Shown: positions 1-12,300 of the stretch, piece by piece
Layout: each line of letters opens with the position of its first letter
How positions within the stretch are numbered: position 1 is the stretch's first letter
Assembly (NCBI RefSeq): GCF_910592395.1
Contig: NC_088323.1
Location: 7,318,001-7,382,000 of the forward strand
From: Lineus longissimus
Taxonomy: Eukaryota > Nemertea > Pilidiophora > Heteronemertea > Lineidae
Length of the DNA: 64,000 bases
Direction: 5' to 3'
Translations under genes and position numbers: made by a program
The notes under the pieces: model-generated
Databases searched by the model: none
What the model was told of the DNA's origin: nothing
What the model saw: the letters and a program-made list of their open reading frames with translations, nothing else

Positions 1-123
1 AGTGGAATCCCGATAAGAGAGGTCAAGTTGAATGGAAACTACCTCTTTGGGACCAACACTAGTGTCCTTAATAGAGAGGTCGTCCTTTACAGAGAGGTGT
101 CCGCTAAGGGAGGTTCCACTGTA
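1..123 (-). mobile_element. TACAGTRGAACCTC-type MITE, cut by window edge
   Basis: Founding description of an interspersed family seen about 14 times here. Complete copies run about 150-185 bp from CAGTRGAACCTC to its inverted copy GAGGTTCTACTG, usually flanked by TA. They contain phrases such as TATTAAGGACACC and CCATTCAATTTGACCTCT. TIR sequence and TA target resemble pogo/Tigger-like MITEs. This copy ends GGTTCCACTG-TA at 123. Confidence 0.6.
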
Positions 124-264
124 GTACATATTTATGCAATTGAAAATTTTGCCGTGTTCAAAGAAAAGTCACGATCAAGCAGCAGTGATATTTTAAAGAG
201 TCGAGCATGCGACCTCCTGATTATGAGCTGGGCCCTCCTGCCACTACGGCGCTATTCAACTTAC

Positions 265-393
265 CGCCTGATAAAGCCACATCTGGTTTCCCTTCTGCCC
301 GTGACATCCCATCACGACGACGTCACCGTGACCGGAGAAATCGAAACACCCCTCGTCTCGGCGGATCTCGAAGTTCTTACTCAGCATCCAGAA
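265..393 (-). CDS. GALNT: GALNT exon 10: lectin domain beta repeat
   Basis: 129 nt, 43 codons, between CACTTTTCAG and GCG|GTAAGT. It encodes [19 protein letters not shown], then [17 protein letters not shown] and MWLYQA. It matches the family's beta repeat (E-I-R-R-D-x-x-C-x-D ... G-C-H-G-x-x-G-N-Q-x-W), and pgant5 has a closely similar WMLSK...EIRRD segment. The usual CLD is CFD here. It is the last exon visible; the gamma repeat and stop codon lie beyond position 1. Confidence 0.9.
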
Positions 394-3300
394 CTGAAAA
401 GTGGAGATTCGAAATGAGAAAATGCGAGTAAAGACCAAAATTCTGACAACAAAAAACTTTCCGACAACCAGATTGCCTACTTCAAGTGCCTAACTAAAAA
501 TGACGCATCCTAGTCCTAACTACAACTTGACCCTCAAGTTTCAGACTCCACTAAGGGAACCTAGACTCTGTTACACCAATCCTCGATGAAGAATACAGCA
601 TGCATTTATATATTGGCTACCTTTCACACATAGAGAATCGCATTGCACGAAGGGTGACCATCACTATCACTCACCAAGTCTGACGATCTCAACAATTGCA
701 CGCGTAGTGTTTTTGTGTCTCACTCAAAAACTACAATATATTTTTCGCTGGCACTTACGCAGTGTCTAAAGAAGACTATAAGGGCTGGCCATGTGAAGCT
801 GTTTTGAAATCCCGTACATACTAGCAGCGCAGTGGCCACTGAAAGTGAGGTCTTTGCGATCGAAAAATAGATTCACCATGTGTTGGCTGATACATGTGTT
901 ACGTAAGGTAGTTTTTAGACAGGGGTATGGTACCGTATTGGGTTAATGTACTTATGAATTTGAGTTGATCAGATGTTTTAGATTTACTCCAATTATCAAA
1001 ATATTGTGAGGTCGAAAGAGTTAATGGCCAGTAAGTTCAGTTATGTGTGAGAATCAATGATAGTCTGACCTTGGCCATATTGGAATGTACATTGTATGAC
1101 GTTGTAATTTGAGAAATAATTGGGTGACCTGCACAGGCCACTTCAACACTGACCAGTGGTCAATCCAGTTTATTGAACTAATCTATTGTGTAAATTGTAG
1201 TATAGAGTACATTAATAGTAAGTCCGGTTGGCTTGAAATGATAGGTTATAAGATGAGTAAGGGATCACGGGTTGGCGGACCATGGCCTGAAAGTAACTAA
1301 GGGGTCAGGTAACAACTGGTACTTGTGTCATGAAAATTGGTATATAAACCCTAGGTTTTAGAGACTCAGGGAGACAGTTTAGAATTGCCAGAGGGTATAT
1401 CCACATCACGCCACCCAGCACCATTCCATACAAGGAAACCTCTGTTTGAGTCTAAACTGTTGAAAGAGAATAAAGCATCAAGAGAGAAGTCCAGTCTTGT
1501 CGTTGGTCGAACATTCTGGTCAGAAAAGCTCAAGCACAGGAACAGGAGAAGGGAGCAGTCTGCTTAGAGTCAACAATCAACCTAAGATCCTGTCACATGT
1601 ATACCAAATACACCTAGTGTACACTACATCTGGCAGAATAAGATCGATTTTGGTGAGATGCACTGTAAACAGAGGCCATATAGAAAAATGCCTTGTATTT
1701 CTTCGGGGGAGGTTATGATCAGAGTATCTCTAACTGTTCGCCTGGTATCTAGCTGCCAGAAGGCAGAGGCATTGTCATTCAGGTTACCACTAAAAGCGCC
1801 CCCTATGGAATTTTGTGGAGAAATATCGCTATGCTCATGAGGAGGGTTCAGCTCCGACCAAAAACCAAACTCAAAAGTAAGAAATTAGGCATTCTACCCG
1901 TCAATTTGAATGGTACATGCCTGAGGTGATCCTGGTGGAATCTTTTTGTCCTGAGGGTTAAAATAGATCGAAGTTTGAATTGGAAAGGGCTGCACCACTT
2001 CGTGATGGGCTTGAGCATAGTTTCAAAGCTTACAGAATTAATCACATTTTTAAATATATTAAAATTCTCCGGCAGAAGAGGATTTATTCTGAGGCTTGAA
2101 ACTGCTGTCCATTTGATCTAAACTCCATAAGGTAAGGTGGAGAAATTATAACTCCAGTATACTTATAGCCTCAGTGTGCACTGATTTCTACTATTTTCAA
2201 CATTGCAGGGGTTACGATTGTACCAGGGCAATAATTGTATCACTTTACCTTACCTTATATTCACCATGGGATTTGAGCTTGAGGGCGGCAGCCCATGTGA
2301 CCTACACTCCAAACACAACTGGTTTCTACCTTGGTTCTGACCACGGTCTGAGTTCGAGGCCGCTGCTTATGTGATCTACACTCCAAACACACTGAACACA
2401 ACTGGTTTCTACCTTGGTTCTGACCATGGTCTGAGTTTGAGGCCGCTGCTTATGTGATCTACACTCCAAACACACTGAACACAACTGGTTTCTACCTTGG
2501 TTGTGACCACGGTCTGAGTTTAAGGCCGCTGCTAATGTGATCTACACTCCAAACACACTGAACATACCTGATTTCCACCTTGGTTGTGACCACGGTCTGA
2601 GTTTAAGGCCGCTGCTTATGTGATCTACACTCCAAACACACTGAACACAACTGGTTTCTACCTTGGTTCTGACCACGGTCTGAGTTTGAGGCCGCTGCTT
2701 ATGTGATCTACACTCCAGACACACTGAACACACCTGATTTCCATCTTGGTTCTGACCACGGTCTGAGTTTGAGGCCGCTGCTTATGTGATCTACACTCAA
2801 AACACACTGAACGTACCTGATTTCCACCTTGGTTGTGACACGGCCAGGATTTGAGCTTAAGGCCGCTGCCCATATTGTCCACACTTGAATCTAAACACAT
2901 TGCTTGAGCTTTGTTGCGAACCTGAAAAAAAAGGGTTAAACATCAATGATCTAAAAACGGACAGGTTGGACAGATGGAATCTGATGATCAAATTCTTTAT
3001 TTCTTTTGTTTTGTTTTCTCTAGTTGCAGAGAATATAAAACCCAAGCGGGCAGGTGGTCAGATCTTGTTTTTGGAATACTTTATAACACCCTCAGGAACA
3101 ACACCCCCCGGATTGACACCCTCGGTGCTGACAAGATTGATTGATTGATAAAAAGTAGGCTGAATCGTTGTTCAAGCGAAACCCCCTTTTTAAGTACAGT
3201 AGAACCTTTCTATTAAGGACACCTTCGGGACTGGCAAGTGCTGTCCTTACTAGAGATGTTTTCTGATTAGAGAGGTCAAATTGAATGGAAACAAACAATT

Positions 3301-6300
3301 TGAGACCAAAACTAATGTTGTTATTGTCATAAAACCGATACTGCCAATCGATGAGAGGCTAAAGAAAGTTGCCTTTAGGGTCTTTGGACTTGATTGATAT
3401 AAAAGCCATACTTCCAATCGAGGCTAGGTTAAAGAAACTTGACTTAAGGTTAAAATGAAATTTTTTACTCACCTCTCCTTTAGCTAAAGACTCGCCTGGA
3501 ATGAATAATTCTGGGTAGATGTTCTTCACGTACCAATCGAAACTCTTACATCCCAGCTTCTTACGTAGAGCCTTGCGGGCCGAAACGTCACCAAAATCAC
3601 CCTGGAACAGAGTGTCATGAAAATGAAATGACATAAAGTGCTTCGCTACTGGTCATAAGTTCCGGATAAGTCATCATCCTTAATATTAAATCTTAGTTTC
3701 AGGAATGTTCTGCTTCAATGACTACAGCGACCTGCACACAAGAGATATCAATTGCTGCGACCAGCTATTTTTTATTGTATGCGACAAAAATTGCTTGTTT
3801 GCAGTAATCCTCCCAGGTTGCTACGACAAGAATCGGTGATCACACAACCTGCGATTAACATCAACCGCAGCAGTTACTGCTTTTTTACCTGCAGATGAGT
3901 GATTTTTGTCACACATGCAGATGAGTGATTTTTTTGTCGCACATCAACCATCCAAAATTTCACAGCAGTGACACCGTGAAACTTTAAATAACAGTACAAC
4001 TCACCAAATCGTAATTAATCCTCTCATAATAGTATTTCTTATACTCATCCATCCACACCTCTGCGACTCGTATCGAATTTCTCTTGAGGACGTTGCCGCC
4101 GGTCCCCCAGGAATACGGACTACGTTTACGGAAGACATGGCCGACGTGAGAGCAGGGAATGATCTCCAGCGTACCACCGCACATCCAGATCTGAAAACAA
4201 CATCAGTGACGCCTTATTAATGAGATTTATCTGTCCGCGTCTTCTTCAGAAGCTAGTCTTACTCCAGTTCAAGTAGTGACTCTGCCAAGATGTTCTCGAG
4301 GAAGATGTTGCACAGGGTTGGTGACAGAAGGCAACCCTGCCTTACTCCTACCCCCGGCCCCCCCACTTCCATAGTCAAGGGGGCCGCAGGCGCGTTCCCG
4401 ATTTTTCGGGAAAAGGGGGTTAATTTTCACTCTTGTTTCGGGGAAAAATCCCCGAAAAATCAATAAATAGGGGTGTTATTACTGCTATTTTCCCTTCAAA
4501 AACTGAAAATAGGGGTATATTTTCTCATGTTTTCCTTCCCTGGGTCTTCTTCCCCAAAAAGATTTTTAAAAAGCCCGTTTTACGGGCCGTTTTATCCCCG
4601 GTTAAAATTATCTAACGCGCAGGGGCATGCGGTCATGAATCTTCCCGCCACCCCATTCCCGCTCTTTCCACGCTGCAGAGAGAATAGGGTCCGTCAGGGG
4701 TGTTGGTAATCGTGTCAATTCCCTCTCCATGTAGTTGAGCTACACTCAACACCTACACTCCGCCCGGGCCTCAATAAGCCGAGAACAACAAATCCTTCCT
4801 TCAAATAGGGGGTCAATTTCCTCACAAAAGCCAGCAAATAGGGGGTACAAAAAAATGCTGTTTCCTTCCATTTGGGGGTGATTTTAAAACTTGGGAACAA
4901 GCCTATGTACCCCCTAAATAAGGGGAGTGGGGGGGCCGGGCTCCTACCCTCACTGAAGTCCTCTCCTACCCGACCATGCTCCTCGATGCTGCGTACAGTG
5001 CCTCTACGGCCTTGATGATACCAGGGCTGATGTTGTAATTCCTTAGAACTGCCCATAAACCTTCCTGCCAGATACGATCAAAGCATTTCTTGTAGTCTAT
5101 GAAGTTGTTGTACACTGGTTTGTCAAGCTGCATATAATTCTCGTACCTTGACCCAATACCACTGAAAATTATTTTCTCTCTCTCTCGATATTCTTACCTT
5201 GAACGACAACTCTAGATTCTCTCCGCCCCATATATCCATGCCAGCATCGTAAGTGCCGAGGCGCTCAAAGAATCCTTTATGGATGGCGAACAAACCACCG
5301 GCCATTGTAGGCGACCTGAAAATATGGAGGACCAATCAGATGCCATGCAAGAGTCAAGTTAAAAACGATATTAAAACGCGAAGAAATTTCAATAGTTCAA
5401 TCATTCCACCGCGAAAAGTGAATCAAGTTAGTATTATGCACTTTTACGATATTCTATTACTGATAATAATCTTCACATGGAATGAACTTTACTAAAGTTA
5501 CTATTATAACAAAGGAATTTTTTGTAAGGTTTCCCAAGCATTTGTTAGCAACGGTTAGAGAGGTTAATATGTTATGATACACATAAAAAACATATACTTT
5601 TGTATACCTCCTTTGAATTAGGACTTTTCATACAATTATCAAGAAAATGTGATGCACATTTTAAAGAAATAAAACAACTGTCTTTACTGCGAGTGAATTT
5701 TTCAAATGGGTGACATCAAGTTAGTAAAGACTAGTCTTTACTAATTCTTGATGACATATAAAACACGAGTTTGAAGAACGCTTACCAACCACCATCCTTC
5801 ACCTAAATGAGATGAAACTTGGATTGGAGTCGATCCACAATGATTTTTGATCGAAAGTAGTGTTCAAATGATTCAATTTAGAATAAAACCTCTCTAAGTG
5901 GACACCTCTTTTAACAGGACACCCGCTCTATAGGTGACTAACCTGGGTTACAAATTTGTAATTTCCTTTCAGTTTGACTTCTGTAATCAGGTCACCTCTC
6001 TAAAAGGACAGCAATATTCAGTCCCAATGGTGTCCTTAAAAGAGTTTCTACAGTACCTCAATAAACAGGACACCTCTCTTCTACGAACACTATGTCAGTT
6101 ACAAGGTTGTCCTTCAAAGAGAAGTTCTACCAACTGTACTAAACTACAGTAGGAGACATTTAGGTTTCTATTTAAAGTTTGTGCAACTTTTATCGCAACT
6201 GACAATCCAATTTTCATCGCAAGCTGAATTCATAACTAACGAGAAAACGTGCAGGAAAACACAACATAAAGCATGCGAGGAAGGCTGATGCATGATGCGA

Positions 6301-9300
6301 AGGATAAACAGGAAGAAAACCAGCTATGGTGAAAATGAACGAAATATGAGTCAATATGGATGCAGATCATTTTCCACCAAACTTGGGCTAAAAACTGGCA
6401 CCTTCAACACCATGGGAGGCAATTATTAAAAAAAATTCTTGGAGTATGGTGGAAATAACCCCCAACACAGGAATAAGTATTGATGTTAGGAATAAATCAA
6501 GTCTTTTGATTGCTGTAAAGTGTTTTGTCCGAGGTCCTGTAGATTTTCGGAGTGAACGAGAGAAAAGTCTTTCGTGTAAAGTTAACATGACAGTAAAGTG
6601 ACGCGAAACTTTCGTGATGGTAAAGTGTATTGTCAAAGGTCCTGTGGATTGACGTCAACACATACGACAAAAGAGTGACGTGTACTGTCAAAGGCCCCGT
6701 CCAGTATATCATATGACTGTAGTAAAGCGCTCCGTCCAAAGCCTTTGATATCATATTTTGACGCTCAAAAATGAGTAATCTGCAGAAACTCCTTTTTGTG
6801 CGTATATATAAGGAATGTTTGCTTGAACATTTGAAGCAAAATGCGAAATAATGGCATGAATATTTCTTAACCTGCAAAACTAGTTAAATGGCAGAATTAA
6901 TGCAAATGCGTATTGATATAGCTACTTTGAGTTTAAGGGTTGATCATAGACACCACCATTTTATCCGAAAACAATTAGAACGCTTTCAAAACGTAATGAA
7001 TGCTAATTTCAAGGGCAGGACGCTGTTTTTTGTTTTCCAGAGAACAGCCTCCAGGATTTTAAATGAGCATTCACTGCAATTTTGGTACCTATGGTCAACC
7101 CTTAAGATGAACTCTAAAATCTTGAAATACCATCAGATTCACTATAACAGAAACTAAAGCACTTACAACAGCCTTTTTAGAAATGTAAGTTATCAAAGTC
7201 ACAAAGATAAAATCCTCCTTTTATGCGTTTAAATGTAACATTACGATAAAATCCAACCCTTGCGATGTAAAACCACCTCAAAACTGCTCAAAGTAAGCAA
7301 TAATTTCTCAAGAGAAGCATAAAAATGCAATGCATCATACTTCAAAACGAATATAAAATAACAAATTATTCAGTTTACCAAATCGGCCCGGACGAATATT
7401 TCTGTCGACCTTTACGATTCTCTTCATCCAATATTTTCCAGTCAAATTTTAGACCAATCAAATCAAATGTCCCATACGAGATACCACCCTCTTCGACATT
7501 CGTGTACACAAAATTGCTTTCTTCTATGATGTCGATGACGGGTGTTACCACATTGGAGATATTCTGAGAGATTTCGTTAAGAAGGGGCTTGAGCCATCCT
7601 GAAATTTGAAGTCAAACTAAACATTCCCGTAGAAATTGCCAAAAGCTGGATTGTGCCCTATGAAGTAAACAGTCTTGAATTTAACCACATCATCGATTGG
7701 GGATGAAAATGGTCCATGATTGAGCAAGAATTTGTTTCTGAGCAAGGATAGAATTTCTGGGAGAAAATTGAAGGCCTAGGCCCTTCGTTCAAAATGTGAA
7801 ATCGAATTTGATTTTCCAATTGTGCAAATAAATTATTGTTCATAAAGCTAATGTGTTGAAAGATACCTTGATAAAGGACTCAAATTGTGTTGAAATTTAG
7901 GCCTACAGCAACCCTTACTCAGACTGTTTTGGGGGGTGGGGGGGGGGGGGGCTCTCAAACAATGTGTTTTCAAATTGCATGAAATAAACTGACGACCTAT
8001 GCAACCAGCCTATTTCCACAGCCTCTAATTGGACTTTAGCTAGCATAACTACCAAAGGTCTCTACCAATTTCAACCATTTCTCATTGTGACCGACCTGGG
8101 GAATGAAAATACCACCTCCATATACCAGCTACATTTCTCACGAGGCCCAGTTCACAGGGCCTACCTAATGCCCTCGGGAGGGAGGGCAGACCTATGCCAA
8201 TAGTAACCTTTACCCCATGGTCTAATAAGAATTAAGCTAGCATACCCAAATGTCTCTACATCCATTAATAAATTGGTGGTCATGACTAGCCTGGGTAATC
8301 AAATAACCACCTCCATACCTCTGCTACAGGTCCAGTTCACAAGGCCTACCTAATGCGAGGGGGGAACCTAAGCCACAAGTAACCTTCATTCCCAATAAAC
8401 TAAGCATAATCGGGCAAAAAAAATATCACCTCTACACCTAAGCTACATCTCTCAAGAGGCCCAGGCCCTCTTTAACATTGTTTAACGTTTACTAGGCCTA
8501 CCTAACTGGCTCCATATCGTTTTTCCGACGTTTTTTTTCCTGCTCCTGCACTTTCATCCAGTCAAAGGTCAAGCTCCCAAGGTGGAAACTACCGACAACA
8601 GCCGAGTTCATTTTGTTTGTTCTAAATAGAAAACTATGATCGCTCAAGGAGCCAATCATGGGGCTAGTAACAGTGGTGGAATCTTGAGAGATTCGGTCTA
8701 GCATCGGTTCCAGCCAACCTGCAAGTCGGAGAATGGCGTGAAATTTAAAATTCCCGTAATACTTAGTCCAGGTAACCTCGACTCTATCCGCAGTGCGGCG
8801 AGGGTCGAGGAAGCCTCATTGATTTACCCGAGGCGAGCCATACATTTTCAGTTCACACAGTGGATGCACTGTCATACAGAGCGCTCTGGTATTGCAGATT
8901 ATTCACTTGGATCGAGGTTGCCCATCCTACAGAAAGACATGTGACCGGACACCGGAGGCTTACGCCCCCAAATCGAGTTCATGACGAGTGAATCACCGTC
9001 AAGTACCAGTCTCTGTAATGAGCGAATGGAGGAGACTGGTGAAAGAGTCTACATAATACTGCTTTACTATAACCTGGAAAAGAGGTTGATCCTCATTGAT
9101 CGGTTCGTAGAGCTGATCTGGGAAAAGTTGCGGATGTCCTACACAAAATCTACCCCTGTGTTTAGGCCTGTTGGGGAGATACACTGATGTCTGTTCTATC
9201 GTGTAACGTAGAGCTCCTCAATTGCTACAACAGAAACCATTTTCAAAGACGTCAATATACAGTAAAACCTCCCTCGGCGAAAAACTTCTCTATTACAGAC

Positions 9301-12300
9301 ATCCTCTCTATTACGAACACCAAAATTGGTGCCAAGTTGGTAATTTGCATTGAATTCGACCTCTATTATCGGGAGACCTCTTAATTAAGGATAGCATCTG
9401 TCAGTTCAAAGGTTGTCCTCACTAGATAGGTTCTACTGTAACAGATTTTCCAAAGTTTTTCACTGAAGAGTGAAATTTGAGTTTTCGGACAGAAGAATTC
9501 TCATACTGAAGCACGCCCAAGTGATATGCTAACCCGCAGTGATATACACTGTATAGTTCAAAAGAAACTGCAAATAAGACATATAGTTTTTGGTGAAGAG
9601 ACATTTTAAGCGCACAGACAGGCTACAACTTGATTTTGAAACCCTTTCCTGTAAGAAGCAGAATAAGATTATTGCAAATCAACAACAACACAGACACTCT
9701 CAGAATAACCTTCATCAAGTTGCCACGCACACCTGAGCATTCAAATACAGTCCACATCATAATTGACATCCCTCAAGTCGCCACGCCATTGATGCCCTAC
9801 CCAGCGCGAAGGTCACAGGTAAGACACATGAAACATAGAGATAACAACGTCACTGGTGCGTCATTGACGTGTAACCTGCCCGTACTGGCTTAACTAGCGT
9901 GAAGCTGGAAGGATGTCAATTGTGACTCGGACTGTGCAGTCCATATAACTGAACTAAATTGATAGCTGGCGCACCAGATTTGCTATAGACCTTGCAAGAA
10001 GTTCAGTTCAGAACCGTAGCTATATTTGACAGGCGATGTCAGAATAATTGATAGATGGCGCACCATAGGAGTGCATAGAAGCATTTTAAATTAGGACCAT
10101 CCCTCATCTCCCAAGTCTACTATGTTTAGACAACTTGACCAGATTTATTTTGGCAGCCATTTTTTATTTTGGTGGCCATCTTGGATTTGCAGCACGTTTT
10201 ACAAATTGCGTTGGGGTTCAAGGTCATTTTTAGGGTCAATACAATGCACTTTTACCAGGTCAGGTATCTTCTCACAAGTGCTTTGAAAATTATCGGCTCA
10301 GAAATGAGGGATGGTCGGAGAGGAAATTCTGGGAACTTTACAGAAGTGGGTCGGTGAGGCGTTTCTGCCAACTTTTTGAAAAGTTTGTCTGCCCCATCCA
10401 ATTGAAAGTGAGCGAGCCAATCACGAATCGTCCAATTTGGATGTCAGGAATACGTTTCGAAATGCCAAAAGTGAAGTCCTTCTCCATGATGTTTTCTATA
10501 ATAGGGGTGGTCACATTTGACCAATTCTGCGCGATTGGGTCGAGTAAAGGCTCAAGCCAACCTGGAAACAATGTATAAATAAAGCTTTATAGTCAATTGT
10601 TCAGTTTTACTGTAATGTAAAGTCCATTTCCACTGTAATGTATAGTCATGATTTACTGAAATGTATAGTCTAGTTTTACTGCATATAGTCCAGTTTTACT
10701 GTAATTTATAATCCAGTATTAACTGTAATGTATAATTCAGTTTTATTGTAATGGATAGTCCACTGTTAATATAATATGTAGCCCAGTTTTACTGTAATGT
10801 ATAGTCCAGTTTTACTGTAATTTATAATCCAGTTTTACTGTAATGGATAGTCCACTGTTAATGTAATGTGTAGCCCAGTTTTACTGTAATATGTAGTCAA
10901 GTTTTAGTGTAATGTATAATCCAATTTACAGTACAGTCCTATGGTAAAGGCCTGTTGGACTCAATGAATAATCAGAAATGTATAGTCTAGTAAAAATGTG
11001 TAGTCCAGTGTTTCTGTATTGGATTATCAGAAATGGATATTCCTGTTTTACTGTAATGCATAGAAATTTTGTCCAGTTTTACTGGTATACAAAGAAATGT
11101 AATACAGTTTTCCTATAATGTATAGTAAGAAATGTAGTCAAGTTTACTGTAATATATAGAAAGAAATGTAATCCAGTTGTACTGTAATGTATAAATCTGA
11201 ATGAAGTCTCATGTGCTGTGTAAGAGTCATGAAAATGCTCAACACATGACAAGTTTGAATGAAATAAATGCAAATCACATATATTTCTCTTAAAACTAAA
11301 GCAATATTTTGTCAGATTATCACAGTAGCTTAAGAAATGAGGCATGGTCCCCGCAAAAATACAGATCGGCCATTTACAGAAATGAGTCCACGTTCGTTTT
11401 CCTGAATCGCTTTGATGTCTTGGTCGCCGCCACCCAACGAAAAACCATTTGAAGAAATGTAAAACTGCCAACAGAAATGGATCGCGAATCGGTCATTTTG
11501 AACAGAAAGTCCTTGTCACTGATTATTTCGATGACTGGACATGTGACACTAGACCAGCTCTCGCCGATGGGACCGAGTAACGGTTCCAGCCATCCTGAAA
11601 CAGGACAAAGTAATTAGTAGACCGGCACTGCATCGTCATTTCCTCGTAATACCACTTTTCTGGTATTGTCACTTCAGGACTAGGACTAAGTATGATAAGC
11701 TGCAATTTGATGTCGAAACCATTTGCTGTAAAATCGAGGAAGGAGACTAAGACTTGAATTGATGCGATTTAGACGAATCGCAATGTATGCCCCCGCTCTG
11801 TGGGCAGCAGAGATGTTTCAGGTCTGTTACTCAACTGATTCTGAATTCATGGGGTGGAGAAAAAAACGGGGAAATCTTTTTTGACTCAGGTCATAAATCG
11901 AGGGAATCTTCACTACACTTGGCCGTCACATCACAGAAGTTTAAGATCTGTCACTCACTTGGTTCTTCAGAAATGGGATGGAATGTAAAAAACAAAGCTG
12001 GCGGCGTCGCAGCCATGTTTGATTTTTGGTTGGGTCTGAAATCGAGAGGGAACCGCCCCTACACTTGACCATCACACCACAGAAGTTCCAGCGATATATA
12101 ATGTTCAAATGACATGATACAGCCAGCAAATTTGGGCATCAGGCATCATTTGCAGATTTTCTGAACTAAATCACTACAATGAGGGGGGAGGAGGGATGTA
12201 TCCCAAATAAAGCTTCGCTACAAATCAAAACTTTGGGCGTGTTGGGGAGACCATATCCCAACTACAGGTTCGCTACTGCAACAGAAATATTCTCCACGCA

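Noticed and set aside
1848-2045. 65-codon minus-strand frame between exons 9 and 10
   Set aside because: No lectin-repeat motif; exons 9 and 10 already join in phase without it.
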